Shown in pieces: positions 1-13,600 of a stretch of DNA of 64,000 nucleotides. The DNA is from an uncultured Lachnospiraceae bacterium. GTDB lineage: Bacteria; Bacillota; Clostridia; Lachnospirales; Lachnospiraceae. The translations under genes and the position numbers were made by a program. The notes below the pieces were generated by a model. It saw only the letters and a program-made list of their open reading frames with translations. It did not search any database and was not told the DNA's origin. The stretch spans positions 14,208 through 78,207 of the forward strand of contig URSA01000012.1 of NCBI GenBank assembly GCA_900550475.1, in the 5' to 3' direction. Within the stretch, counting starts at the first letter, position 1, and every line of letters begins with the position of its first letter.

Positions 1-435
<435 letters not shown>

Positions 436-559
436 TTAATTAAATCATCGGTACTCACAATTGTTTCCCTAGTGTTCGTGCGGTATATCTGTATTAAGAC
501 AGAATTCCAACACTCAAATAGTTCCGTTATGTGAATCCAGTTCAATCAGCTTTCACTGA

Positions 560-979
560 TTATTTAGAAGCCTTGGGTCTCTTCGCACCATACTTGGAAC
601 GAGCCTGCTTTCTGTTAGCAACACCTGCAGTATCAAGGGTACCTCTGATGATGTGGTATCTGGTACCGGGTAAATCCTTAACCCTGCCGCCTCTGATCAG
701 TACAACGCTATGCTCCTGCAGGTTGTGACCTTCACCGGGAATGTAGCTGGTAACCTCGATTCCGTTGGAAAGACGTACTCTGGCGATCTTTCTCAGTGCA
801 GAGTTAGGCTTCTTGGGAGTAGCAGTCTTAACAGCTGTGCAAACGCCTCTCTTCTGCGGAGAAGATGTGTCGATTGCTTTCTTGTGCAGAGAGTTGAAGC
901 CCTTCTGCAGAGCAGGTGCTGTTGACTTCTTTTCGGTTGTCTGACGTCCTTTTCTTACTAACTGGTTAAATGTTGGCAT
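560..979 (-). CDS. rpsL: 30S ribosomal protein S12
   Basis: S12 sits at the decoding centre of the 30S subunit and influences translational accuracy. The 139-residue product is full length and begins [12 protein letters not shown]. The two streptomycin-determining loops are both wild type in appearance: [11 protein letters not shown] keeps its lysines, and [13 protein letters not shown] keeps the lysine after GGRV, so no common streptomycin-resistance substitution is visible. It is the first gene of the str operon here, with rpsG downstream and a strong promoter about 90-115 bp upstream. The usual upstream neighbour rpoC is separated from it by an unrelated nine-gene cluster on the other strand. 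Confidence 0.98.
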   Translation of the reverse strand: MPTFNQLVRKGRQTTEKKSTAPALQKGFNSLHKKAIDTSSPQKRGVCTAVKTATPKKPNSALRKIARVRLSNGIEVTSYIPGEGHNLQEHSVVLIRGGRVKDLPGTRYHIIRGTLDTAGVANRKQARSKYGAKRPKASK

Positions 980-1064
980 TCTGTTTCACCTCTTTCTATT
1001 ATGAAATATTTGTTTGTTTTTATGTGCAACACAAAAAGAAATGCATCTGCGTGCACACTAAGAT

Positions 1065-1093
1065 AGTATAAGTGTTTGCAAATGCATTGTCAA
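1065..1093 (-). promoter_or_regulatory. Sigma-A promoter of rpsL-rpsG
   Basis: On the minus strand a perfect TTGACA (-35, 1088-1093) is followed after exactly 17 bp by TATACT (-10, 1065-1070). It points towards rpsL, whose start is at 979, leaving a leader of roughly 80 nt. The quality of the match fits a highly expressed ribosomal protein operon. Confidence 0.82.
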
Positions 1094-1188
1094 CATATTT
1101 TCTAAACTTTTGCTTTTCTTTTTACACCCCCTATCATATAATAAGTATAACATTTTGTCAAATAACGTGTGAAAGTGGGGACGCCTGT

Positions 1189-1899
1189 ATGCAGGACCAA
1201 AAATTCATCAAAGTTTTCCGTACCGCCAAGATCATTCAGCTCTGTCTGCTCTTGGGAATGGAAGCGACATTCTTCATTGTTTTGACCTTAAATACCGATC
1301 TGGGCAGCCGGATTTATTCCAACAGGGCGCTCTTTGTCCTCTGCGCGGTTACATGGGCGCTGATGATTTTCAACCTCCTGTGCCTGCTCTTCGATTTCTA
1401 TAAGCTGCGTTCCTTTGCTTCCGAGAGCCATGCTCTCACCAAGGCGGCTTATCTGGACAATCTGACCGGCATTCCCAACCGTCACAGTCTCGATACGGTA
1501 TTCCGCACCTACACAACGCCCGAGTCTCTTTCCGGTCTGGGATGCGCCATGTATACCATCTCCAACATAAAAGAAGTCAACGAGACCTGCGGTCACCGCT
1601 CGGGCGACCAGATGATCCGTGATTTCTGCACCATGTTTGAGGAGGTTGGCGATTCCTTCGGCTTTGTTGGAAGAAACGGCGGCAACCAGTTTATCGCGCT
1701 TTTTGACGAGTGTGACCGTGCGACCATGGAGTGCTTTTCAGACATTCTGGATAAGCGCGTTTCCTTATATAATACGGAACATCAAACCACCCCCATCGTG
1801 CTGCGTCACGCTGAGACTCTGTGCAGTGAGGAGCCCATGCAGACATTCACGCAGCTTCTCGCCGTAACCCATGACCGGCTGATCAAAGAAGGCGTCTGA
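1189..1899 (+). CDS. Membrane protein with degenerate GGDEF domain
   Basis: The 236-residue protein has two predicted membrane segments in its first 75 residues (one near LLGMEATFFIVLTL, one near LFVLCAVTWALMIFNLL). A cytoplasmic diguanylate-cyclase-like domain follows. The domain opens with the usual DNLTGIPNRHSLD motif, but the signature GGDEF is GGNQF (residues 164-168), so both acidic residues needed for metal binding are lost. I therefore infer it does not make cyclic di-GMP and may be a structural or GTP/c-di-GMP-binding regulator. The ATG at 1189 is chosen because GTGGGG lies 8 bp upstream and longer forms run into the promoter region; a TATAAT is at 1137-1142. It is 3 bp from the downstream sigma factor gene and heads the cluster. 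Confidence 0.75.
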   Translation: MQDQKFIKVFRTAKIIQLCLLLGMEATFFIVLTLNTDLGSRIYSNRALFVLCAVTWALMIFNLLCLLFDFYKLRSFASESHALTKAAYLDNLTGIPNRHSLDTVFRTYTTPESLSGLGCAMYTISNIKEVNETCGHRSGDQMIRDFCTMFEEVGDSFGFVGRNGGNQFIALFDECDRATMECFSDILDKRVSLYNTEHQTTPIVLRHAETLCSEEPMQTFTQLLAVTHDRLIKEGV

Positions 1900-1902
1900 T
1901 AT

Positions 1903-2460
1903 ATGAAGGAACCCAACATACAATATCTTGCCGGGCTTGTGATCCTTGCAAAGCAGGACGACAGCAACGCCTTTGCCGAGCTGTACGCCCTCACCTACAA
2001 CAAGGTCTACAACTACGCCAGGCATTACCTGCGGGATGAATTTCTTGCGCAGGATGCGCTTCAGGAGGTCTACATCTCGGCACTGAAAAACTTAAAAAAG
2101 CTGAACGATCCCACCCTTTTTCTGGCGTGGCTCAACAGAATATCCTTTCATGTGTGCTATGATCTCAGCCAGAAGCAGGGGCACGGCAACACCGTGTTTG
2201 ACCCGGAATTGCTGGAGGTTGTTCAGGATGAGCACCTGTACGCAAATCCTGAGTCCTCCTATCAGCAGAAGGACGATTACGAGCAGCTGCGAAGAGCCAT
2301 GGAGAGCCTCCCCTTTCACGAAAAGCAGGTTCTGACCATGCGCTACTACAACAACATGAAGCTGGACGAGATCGCCGATGCCATGGGTATCCACCGAAGC
2401 AGCGTAAAACGTTACATTGCCTCCGGTGAAGCGCATCTGCGACAGCTTTTGAAAGGTTAG
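1903..2460 (+). CDS. ECF-type RNA polymerase sigma factor
   Basis: This 185-residue protein has the two-domain layout of group 4 sigma factors. Region 2 lies at about residues 20-85 (AFAELYALTYNKVYNYAR, then DALQEVYISALKNL, the -10 binding helix). Region 4 lies at about 125-182 (SLPFHEKQVLTMRYYNN, LDEIADAMGIHRSSVKRYI, the helix-turn-helix for the -35). It should direct core polymerase to a small regulon. It lies between a GGDEF-like membrane protein gene (3 bp upstream) and a gene for a single-pass membrane protein (12 bp downstream) in the usual position of an anti-sigma factor. The inferred job is control of the pseudopilin genes that follow; its target promoter was not identified. Confidence 0.88.
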   Translation: MKEPNIQYLAGLVILAKQDDSNAFAELYALTYNKVYNYARHYLRDEFLAQDALQEVYISALKNLKKLNDPTLFLAWLNRISFHVCYDLSQKQGHGNTVFDPELLEVVQDEHLYANPESSYQQKDDYEQLRRAMESLPFHEKQVLTMRYYNNMKLDEIADAMGIHRSSVKRYIASGEAHLRQLLKG

Positions 2461-2472
2461 GAGGTGAGCCGC

Positions 2473-2964
2473 ATGTTTTTTCGTAAAAAGAAAATATACC
2501 AGATGGATTTAAAACAGGCGGACTCCACCCTGCAGAGTGTTTTTGCCGCCTGTGAAAAAAGACCGAATATTGTGGGAATCGACAAGCTGCGCCTGCGCCG
2601 GCAGCTGAATACGCGGGTCTACAACCGCCTTTTGCTCCTCACCGCGCTGCTTTTACTTCTCACCTTCCTGTCACCCTTTGCCGTTGCACCGGTGACGGGA
2701 CTGTTTGCCGGTCACAGTGCCGGTTCCGTAGAGCTTTTGTCGGACAGCGTGGCGGAAAACATACTGACCCTGACCTTCAGCGGACAGGGCATCCTGTTTG
2801 AGAACGCCTATCAGGAGCTGCCGGACGGCTCTGTGGAAGCGCCCGTCTCCTACGACAAAAAATCAAAGACCGTCTGCTTCCCCTACCATGCGGAGGCGGA
2901 GGTCAATATCTATATTCCTATCAAAGACAGTGCGGACTTCCACCTGGTCATAAGTCCCAAATAA
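2473..2964 (+). CDS. Single-pass membrane protein, candidate anti-sigma factor
   Basis: The 163-residue product begins with a basic cytoplasmic part (FFRKKKIYQMDLKQADSTLQ), then a membrane segment at about residues 48-70 (LLLLTALLLLLTFLSPFAV), then an external domain of about 90 residues rich in beta-type sequence. I choose the ATG at 2473, since the alternative GTG at 2464 is part of the AGGAGGTGAG ribosome-binding site. No zinc-binding anti-sigma motif is present and I do not recognise the family. The anti-sigma role is inferred only from topology and position, directly after an ECF sigma gene, as in many Firmicutes operons. Confidence 0.55.
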   Translation: MFFRKKKIYQMDLKQADSTLQSVFAACEKRPNIVGIDKLRLRRQLNTRVYNRLLLLTALLLLLTFLSPFAVAPVTGLFAGHSAGSVELLSDSVAENILTLTFSGQGILFENAYQELPDGSVEAPVSYDKKSKTVCFPYHAEAEVNIYIPIKDSADFHLVISPK

Positions 2965-2967
2965 GGT

Positions 2968-4035
2968 ATGATGAAAAAGCGATTTTTAATATTTGCCTTA
3001 ACTGCATACAGTCTTTGTCTGTCGTTCCTTGCGGGATGTCAGGGGAGTGAGGCGTCCCCGCCCGTTTCGGAATCACCGGCTCCTCCTGTGCAGACAGCAG
3101 CCCCCGATCTGCCGGGCGATACCCTGCCTTCCGGGGCAGCCTCCCCCGAGGCGACAAAACAGCCCGCTCCGACGGAGACAGCCATTCCGGACAGCAGTAC
3201 CCCCATGTCGGAGACTGCCCTGCGGGATAACACCCCAGTCTGTCTGGTTCCCACGGCGGATCAGACTGCCGAGACGCACAACGATGCCGCTGCCATCGAT
3301 TATTCGCATGCCGCGGACGGCTATATCATGGCACGCTACTTCGGAAGCTCCCCAAAGGTCAAGATGCAGATCAAGGGGCCGGATCATGTGACCTACACCT
3401 ACAATCTGATCAGCAACGATTTTGTCGCATTCCCGCTGTCGGCAGGGGACGGCAGCTATGATGTCGCCATTTATGAGAACATTTCCGGGACCAGCTACCT
3501 GACCTGCCTTACAACGCAGATTTCCGTCACTCTCACCAGTGAGTTCGGGCCATACCTTTACCCCAACCAATACTGCAGCTTTTCCGCGGACAGCGAGACG
3601 GTGGCGAAGGCCTCCGAGCTTGCAAAGGGAGCTGCCTGCGATCTGGATGTGGTGTCCGCGGTCTACAATTACATCATCTCCTCCATCACCTACGATTACG
3701 ACAAGGCATCGACCGTCCCCAGCGGTTATACCGCAGATGTGGACGAGATTCTGGAAAAGGGCACAGGCATCTGTCTGGATTACGCGGCAGTCATGACCAG
3801 CATGCTCCGCAGCCAGCGCATTCCCACCCGCCTTGAGGTCGGCTATGCCGGGGACGCCTATCATGCGTGGATCAGTACATACATCACCGACATCGGATGG
3901 GTGAACGGAATCGTGGAATTTGACGGCAAGAGCTGGGAACTGATGGATCCCACCTTTGCCGCCAGCAGCAGCGAAAAAGAATTGCGGAAGTTTATCGGCG
4001 ACGGCAGCAACTACGTCGTGAAATATATGTATTGA
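2968..4035 (+). CDS. Transglutaminase-like domain lipoprotein
   Basis: The 355-residue precursor has a lipoprotein signal with lipobox LAGC (lipidated Cys 24) followed by a Pro/Ala/Thr/Ser-rich linker to about residue 90. A transglutaminase-like fold occupies about residues 215-345. Its catalytic triad is visible: Cys 269 in GTGICLDYA, His 299 in DAYHAWIS and Asp 327 in WELMDPTF. Proteins of this family act as proteases, peptide N-glycanases or cross-linking enzymes on the outer face of the membrane. It begins 3 bp after the membrane protein gene and 16 bp before the GspF-like gene, so it belongs to the same operon. The substrate is unknown. Confidence 0.88.
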   Translation: MMKKRFLIFALTAYSLCLSFLAGCQGSEASPPVSESPAPPVQTAAPDLPGDTLPSGAASPEATKQPAPTETAIPDSSTPMSETALRDNTPVCLVPTADQTAETHNDAAAIDYSHAADGYIMARYFGSSPKVKMQIKGPDHVTYTYNLISNDFVAFPLSAGDGSYDVAIYENISGTSYLTCLTTQISVTLTSEFGPYLYPNQYCSFSADSETVAKASELAKGAACDLDVVSAVYNYIISSITYDYDKASTVPSGYTADVDEILEKGTGICLDYAAVMTSMLRSQRIPTRLEVGYAGDAYHAWISTYITDIGWVNGIVEFDGKSWELMDPTFAASSSEKELRKFIGDGSNYVVKYMY

Positions 4036-4051
4036 TAAAGGAGTATTACCT

Positions 4052-5095
4052 ATGCGTCAAAAACGTTTATCCAATCAGGAAATCGCTTCCTTCTGCGGTC
4101 AGACCGCCATGCTGTTTCAGGCGGGTATCGCCCCCGTGGAGAGCATGCACATTCTGTTGAACGACAGCACCTCCGGGGAGGGACGGCAGATTATCGAAAC
4201 CATTCTGAACACCTGCAGACAGGGCGAATCCTTCTCAAAGGCGCTTGCCTCCGCAGATGTGTTCCCGGACTATGTCCTGCGCATGATCGCCATCGGCGAG
4301 GAATCCGGCAATCTGGATGATGTCATGCAGTCCCTTGCAGACTACTACGAACGTGAGGACTCCATCTCGGACAGCATACGCAGTGCCGTCACCTACCCCT
4401 TTATCATGATCGGCATTATGATGCTGGTCATCTTCGTACTTCTGGGCAAGGTAATGCCCATCTTCAATCAGGTATTCATACAGCTCGGAAGTGAAATGAG
4501 CGGTCTGTCGGCATCCCTGTTAAGGTTGGGCAATTCCCTGAACCGCTATTCCCTTGTCATTCTGCTTATCCTGATTGTGCTGGTGCTTTTATATTTTCCT
4601 GCCACCAAGACCAAGGCAGGCAGAAGGCTGACCCGGAGATTCCTGTCCGCCTTCCCTCTTACCAGAGGCTTTTATGCCAAGCTTGCCGCCGCCCGCTTTG
4701 CGGGAGGCATGGCGCTCACCATCAGCAGCGGCATGGACACCTTCACCAGCCTTGATATGGTTTCCGAGCTTACCGAGCACAAGGGAATGCAGGAGAAAAT
4801 AGCTGCCTGCAAAAAATCTATCGAGGACGGTGCAAACTTTTCGGAGGCACTGACCTCCTCCGGCATTTTCTCAAACCTTTATTCCCGCATGGTGGCGGTC
4901 GGCTTCAAGACCGGCTCCATCGACACGGTCATGCAGAAGATTGCCGACAACTACGATAAGGAAACGGAACAAAAGATCCGCTCCATCATCTCCATTCTGG
5001 AGCCCACGCTGGTCATCATCCTCTCCCTGATCGTTGGAATGGTTCTGATGTCCGTTATCTTCCCCCTGATGGGAATCATGTCCAGCATCGGCTGA
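4052..5095 (+). CDS. Type II secretion / type IV pilus inner-membrane platform protein (GspF/PilC family)
   Basis: This 347-residue protein has the tandem T2SSF architecture: a first cytoplasmic helical domain at about residues 8-125 with the family motif AIGEESGNLDDVM, membrane segments near 115-140 and 165-190, a second copy at about 210-325 with VAVGFKTGSIDTVM, and a C-terminal membrane helix. Such proteins connect the assembly ATPase to pseudopilin polymerisation. The operon supplies pseudopilin-like proteins downstream, but no GspE/PilB ATPase, prepilin peptidase or obvious major pilin is in the window. Those parts must be encoded elsewhere if the machine works. Confidence 0.9.
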   Translation: MRQKRLSNQEIASFCGQTAMLFQAGIAPVESMHILLNDSTSGEGRQIIETILNTCRQGESFSKALASADVFPDYVLRMIAIGEESGNLDDVMQSLADYYEREDSISDSIRSAVTYPFIMIGIMMLVIFVLLGKVMPIFNQVFIQLGSEMSGLSASLLRLGNSLNRYSLVILLILIVLVLLYFPATKTKAGRRLTRRFLSAFPLTRGFYAKLAAARFAGGMALTISSGMDTFTSLDMVSELTEHKGMQEKIAACKKSIEDGANFSEALTSSGIFSNLYSRMVAVGFKTGSIDTVMQKIADNYDKETEQKIRSIISILEPTLVIILSLIVGMVLMSVIFPLMGIMSSIG

Positions 5096-5109
5096 GAATG
5101 GAGCGTTAC

Positions 5110-5463
5110 ATGAGTATTTACCGCAATCGATTTGAACGCAATACACGTATATCCCCGGCGCGGCTGCCGGTGCTTCTTTCCTTTGCTGCATTCGCGTGCC
5201 TGTTCTTTCTTTTTTTGAACGGCATCCGCTCCGTCTCCGCAACCACGCTTGAAAAGGAGCAGCAGAGTCTGGAGAATGCCCTGCAGCGCAGCATCACACA
5301 GTGCTACGCCGTGGAGGGCACCTACCCGCCCAGCCTTTCCTATCTTGAGGAGCACTATGGTCTTACCTACAACAAGGATCGCTTTTTTGTGGACTATCAG
5401 CCCATCGGCTCCAACATCATGCCGGACGTAACGGTACTGTCCAGAACAGGAGGCACCCGATGA
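5110..5463 (+). CDS. Small pilus-assembly-like membrane protein
   Basis: The roughly 117-residue product has one membrane segment near its N-terminus (LLSFAAFACLFFLFLNGI) and an external part containing TLEKEQQSLENALQRSITQ followed by a pilin-like CYAVEGTYPPSLSYLEEHYG motif. That last pattern, with an aromatic residue, a Gly-Thr-Tyr-Pro and a leucine-rich helix, is common in type II secretion minor pseudopilins. I prefer the second ATG (5110) because GGAGCG lies at suitable distance before it; the first ATG at 5098 has no Shine-Dalgarno. The stop overlaps the next start by 4 bp (ATGA). Role inferred from context. Confidence 0.6.
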   Translation: MSIYRNRFERNTRISPARLPVLLSFAAFACLFFLFLNGIRSVSATTLEKEQQSLENALQRSITQCYAVEGTYPPSLSYLEEHYGLTYNKDRFFVDYQPIGSNIMPDVTVLSRTGGTR

Positions 5464-5963
5464 AGCGAAGAACAGAAGAGCCCGGCAGACATATCGTTGA
5501 CATTCTTTTCGTGCTTGCTCTTTTTGCCGTGTTTGCCGCCTCCGCGCTGATGCTTGTCATTATTGGCGCCAATGTGTACCAGCAGACCGTATCGGACATG
5601 GACACTCACTACGCGGAGCGGACTGCCTATGCCTATGTCTCGGAAAAGCTGCGCCAGAACGACACGGCGGACGCAGTCTCCATCGGACAGCTGGACGGCG
5701 TACCCGCACTGATCCTGACCGAAGAAATCAATGGGGAGTCTTTCTGTACTTACCTCTATTTATACGACGGCTATCTGAAGGAGCTCTTTGTGCGAAAGGA
5801 TTCCTTTTCGGGTGACAATATCCTTACTGCCGGGCAAAACATCCTTCCGCTCTCCTCCTTTTCCGTAGAATATGCGGGCGACCGTCTGGTGAAGCTCTCC
5901 ATGGACACGGGAAGCGGACATGTCATGACCCTTTACGCCGCACTTTACGCCGATTACTCATAA
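5460..5963 (+). CDS. Pseudopilin-like membrane protein, DUF4860-like
   Basis: A 167-residue protein with a hydrophobic N-terminal helix (HIVDILFVLALFAVFAASAL) preceded by a short basic leader ending in Pro-Gly. The pattern G-RHIVD has an acidic residue at the fifth position after Gly, as in pseudopilins, although Asp replaces the usual Glu. It is translationally coupled to the upstream gene by an ATGA overlap and followed 14 bp later by another pseudopilin gene. The family assignment (DUF4860) is from memory of similar Lachnospiraceae proteins and is less certain than the topology. Confidence 0.6.
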   Translation: MKRRTEEPGRHIVDILFVLALFAVFAASALMLVIIGANVYQQTVSDMDTHYAERTAYAYVSEKLRQNDTADAVSIGQLDGVPALILTEEINGESFCTYLYLYDGYLKELFVRKDSFSGDNILTAGQNILPLSSFSVEYAGDRLVKLSMDTGSGHVMTLYAALYADYS

Positions 5964-5977
5964 GGGAGATTTGAGCT

Positions 5978-6454
5978 ATGAATGCATCAAAATCCGGCTC
6001 CTTTTTGATGGAGCTGATTCTTTCCATATTGTTCTTTTCCGTTGCCAGCGCTGTCTGCATACAGCTCTTTGCAAAGGCACATCTGCTGGATCAGAAAACC
6101 GGCTATCAGAATCAGGCGGTGATCTGGGCAGAAAATCTTGCCTCCCTCTGGCAGGCGGAAAACGGGGATCTCTCCATTGTGCGGGACACCCTCTGTGCCG
6201 ATTATGCCGCCGCACCCGGCTCTGTGGTGCTGTCCGATTCCGGCAGTCTGCTCCTTGTCTACCTCGACAAAGACGGCATGCCCACCCCGGATGCAGAGCA
6301 GAGCGCTGCCTATGTGCAGCTTTCCAATAAAACAGAAGAAGCACAATCCCATATGCTGGCTGCCGGGCTGTGTTTCTACGCAGGGCAGGAGCCTTTCTAT
6401 GAGATCACGCTTATACAGCATCTTCCGCTTGAAAGGGGGAATCTTGACCGATGA
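5978..6454 (+). CDS. Type II secretion/pilus minor pseudopilin
   Basis: The 158-residue protein starts MNASKSG followed by SFLMELILSILFFSVASAV. Gly 7 followed by a hydrophobic helix with Glu at position +5 (Glu 12) fits the class III prepilin peptidase cleavage site. The remainder is an external domain with no recognisable motif. Its end overlaps the next start by 4 bp. Processing would need a PilD-type peptidase that is not in the window. Confidence 0.65.
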   Translation: MNASKSGSFLMELILSILFFSVASAVCIQLFAKAHLLDQKTGYQNQAVIWAENLASLWQAENGDLSIVRDTLCADYAAAPGSVVLSDSGSLLLVYLDKDGMPTPDAEQSAAYVQLSNKTEEAQSHMLAAGLCFYAGQEPFYEITLIQHLPLERGNLDR

Positions 6455-6903
6455 ATACCGATAAACGACGTTTTAAAAAGATTTCCTTCGGAACCGGAAC
6501 CGGTTCTGCCTCCATTCTCGTGATTTTTGTGATTCTCTGTCTGGTTTCCTTTGCCGCCCTGTCCATCGTCAGCGCAAATGCGGACTATAAGCTCAGCACA
6601 AAGGTATTGAACCGCACAACCGCATACTACGAGGCAGTCGGAAAAGCACAGTCGCTTCTGGCACAGTTGGATCAGACCCTCGCCGATGTCTTTTCGGAGT
6701 GTGAGGGGGAGGAGGCTTATTTCAATTCCGTCGGCAGAAGCAAATCCTTCGTGCTTCCCATCTCCGGCCTGCAATCCCTCGAGGTATCCGTCACCATCCT
6801 GTATCCCGTGTCGGATACAGATCATTTTTACCGCGTGGACGCCTTCCGCGTGGTCACCACCGGGGAGCTGGATTTCGATGATACCCTGAATCTGATGAAA
6901 TAA
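6451..6903 (+). CDS. Pilus-assembly-like membrane protein, last gene of the cluster
   Basis: The 150-residue product has a basic N-terminus (NTDKRRFKKISFG), one membrane helix (SASILVIFVILCLVSFAAL) and a predicted external domain of about 105 residues. The layout resembles PilX/GspK-type minor components, but no family motif is clear enough to assign one. It overlaps the previous pseudopilin gene by 4 bp and ends just before a bidirectional terminator that separates the cluster from convergent rpoC. Confidence 0.55.
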   Translation: MNTDKRRFKKISFGTGTGSASILVIFVILCLVSFAALSIVSANADYKLSTKVLNRTTAYYEAVGKAQSLLAQLDQTLADVFSECEGEEAYFNSVGRSKSFVLPISGLQSLEVSVTILYPVSDTDHFYRVDAFRVVTTGELDFDDTLNLMK

Positions 6904-6913
6904 AAAAAGTGAC

Positions 6914-6953
6914 GAAAAAACCGCCGGAGCTGCTGCCCCGACGGTCTTTTTTA
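6914..6953. terminator. Bidirectional intrinsic terminator between the pseudopilin cluster and rpoC
   Basis: ACCGCCGG pairs with CCGACGGT (one mismatch) around a short GC-rich loop. On the plus strand it is followed by CTTTTTT, and on the minus strand by TTTTTT. It can therefore stop both convergent transcripts. Confidence 0.8.
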
Positions 6954-6960
6954 TAATCTC

Positions 6961-10668
<3,708 letters not shown>

Positions 10669-10699
10669 CTATGGCACTCCCTTCCATGTCTTAATCTAT

Positions 10700-13600
10700 T
10701 TAGAACTCGTCATCTCCTGCAAGGTCATCCTCGTCGAAATCACCGCTGTAATCATCCTCTGCGGAAACCAGCTCGCCGTCCTCGTCAAATTCCTGCTGCT
10801 GATAACCCAGATCACCCAGAGAATCCTTCTCAAAGTCGTCGTAGTTCTTTCTGTCGCCCTCTATCTCGTAGCGGTAATCCGTGTCACCGTAATCAACGGT
10901 CTCCATGATCTCCACCTCAGTCTGATCCTCACGCAGTACGCGTACATCCAGACCAAGTGCCTGCAGCTCCTTCAACAATACCTTGAAGGACTCAGGAATG
11001 CCGGGCTCAGGAATGTTGTCGCCCTTAATGATCGCCTCGTATGTCTTCACACGGCCTACCACATCATCAGACTTCACGGTCAGAATCTCCTGCAGAGTGT
11101 AGGATGCGCCGTATGCCTCCAGCGCCCAAACCTCCATCTCACCGAAACGCTGTCCGCCGAACTGAGCTTTTCCGCCCAGAGGCTGCTGCGTTACGAGGGA
11201 GTACGGGCCGGTAGAACGCGCATGGATCTTATCGTCTACCAGATGGTGCAGTTTCAGATAATGCATGTGTCCGATGGTTACGGGGCCGTCAAAATACTCG
11301 CCGGTACGTCCGTCGCGCAGTCTGACTTTTCCGTCTCTTGAGATGGGCACGCCCTTCCAGAGCTTTCTGTGCCCCTTGTTCTCGGAGAGATACTGCATTA
11401 CCTCGGGAAGCAATTCCTCGCCATGTCTGCTTGTAAAGGTATCGCCGCTCCACTCCTTGCCGTCCGCAGTGAGCGTCCTGCCCTTCGCCTTCCAATCAGC
11501 GGCCTCTTCCTCGTCAAACGGAAGATTTACATAATCGTTGGCAAGATCCAGCGTATCCATAATGTCTTTCTCGTTTGCACCGTCGAACACGGGCGTTGCA
11601 ACGTTGAAGCCAAGTGCCTTTGCTGCCAGGGAAAGGTGAATCTCCAATACCTGTCCAATGTTCATACGGGAAGGCACGCCCAGAGGGTTCAGCACAATGT
11701 CAAGCGGGCGTCCGTTGGGCAGATAAGGCATATCCTCCACGGGAAGCACACGGGAAACAACACCCTTGTTACCGTGACGGCCCGCCATCTTATCGCCGAC
11801 GGAGATCTTTCTCTTTTGTGCAATGTAAATGCGGACTGCCTGATTTACGCCGGGTGAAAGCTCATCGCTGTTCTCCCTTGTAAATACCTTTGCATCCACA
11901 ACAATACCGTATTCGCCGTGAGGCACCTTCAGGGAGGTATCCCTCACCTCTCTTGCCTTCTCACCGAAAATTGCCCTGAGCAGGCGCTCCTCAGCGGTCA
12001 GCTCCGTCTCACCCTTCGGCGTTACTTTTCCTACCAGAATATCACCGGCACGCACCTCAGCACCGATACGCACGATACCTCTGTCATCCAGATCCTTCAG
12101 CGCATCATCACCGACGCCGGGAACATCCCTTGTGATCTCCTCGGGTCCGAGCTTCGTGTCACGGGCCTCTGCCTCGTACTCCTCAATGTGTACGGAGGTA
12201 TATACATCATCCTGAACCAGTCTCTCGGAAAGCAGAACTGCATCCTCGTAGTTGTAACCTTCCCAGGTCATAAATCCGATCAGCGGGTTCTTGCCCAGTG
12301 CAAGCTCTCCCTCTGAGGTGGAGGGACCGTCCGCCAGAACCTGACCCTCTGCAACATGGTCGCCCTTGAACACGATGGGCTTCTGGTTGTAGCAGTTGGA
12401 CTGGTTGCTTCTTGTAAACTTGGTAAGGTGGAACTCTTCCTTCTCCCCATCATCATAGGTCAGCTTGATCAGATTGGAAGAAACATAATCAACCGTACCG
12501 GCCTTTCTTGCCAGCACGCATACGCCGGAGTCAACCGCAACCTTGGTCTCCATACCGGTTCCCACCACAGGCGCCTCCGTCATCAGAAGAGGCACTGCCT
12601 GACGCTGCATGTTGGAACCCATCAGCGCACGGTTTGCATCGTCGTTCTCAAGGAAGGGAATCAGTGCCGTTGCCACTGAGAACACCATCTTGGGCGATAC
12701 GTCCATGTAATCGAACATCGCCTTGGGATACTCCTGCGTCTCCTCACGGTAACGACCGGAAACGGAATTTCTCACGAAATGTCCCTCCGCATCCAACGCT
12801 TCGTTCGCCTGTGCTACATGGTAGTTGTCTTCCTCGTCCGCTGTCATGTATACAACGTCCTCGGTAACGCGGGGATTTGTCGGGTCTGTCTTGTCGATCT
12901 TGCGGTAAGGAGCCTCCACAAATCCATATTCATTGATTCTTGCATAGCTTGCAAGAGAGTTGATCAAACCGATGTTGGGACCTTCGGGGGTCTCAATGGG
13001 ACACATTCTTCCGTAATGGGAGTAATGTACGTCACGCACCTCGAATCCGGCACGATCTCTGGAAAGACCGCCGGGACCCAATGCGGAAAGACGTCTCTTG
13101 TGGGTCAGCTCACCCAGCGGGTTGTTCTGATCCATAAACTGGGACAGCTGGGAAGATCCGAAGAATTCCTTCACCGCCGCAGTTACAGGCTTGATGTTGA
13201 TCAGCGCCTGCGGGGAAATCTCCTCAGCGTCATGTGTGGTCATTCTCTCTCTGACCACTCTCTCCATTCTGGAAAGACCGATGCGGTACTGGTTCTGCAA
13301 AAGCTCACCCACCGCACGGATACGTCTGTTGCCCAGATGATCGATATCATCATCATTTCCCAGCCCGTACTCCAGATGCATATTATAATTGATGGAAGCG
13401 AAAATATCCTCTCTCGTAATGTGCTTCGGAACCAGCTCATGCACATTCTTCCTGATTGCCTCTGCAAGCGCCTCGGGATCCTCGGAGAACTCCTCCAGAA
13501 TCTGTGCCAGAACAGGATAGTAAACCAGCTCCGTCACACCCAGCTCTCTGGGGTTGCAGTCCACGAAATGGCGAAGGTCTACCATCATATTGGAAAGAAC

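Noticed and set aside
1189..1899. Active diguanylate cyclase
   Set aside because: The signature is GGNQF, lacking both acidic residues.
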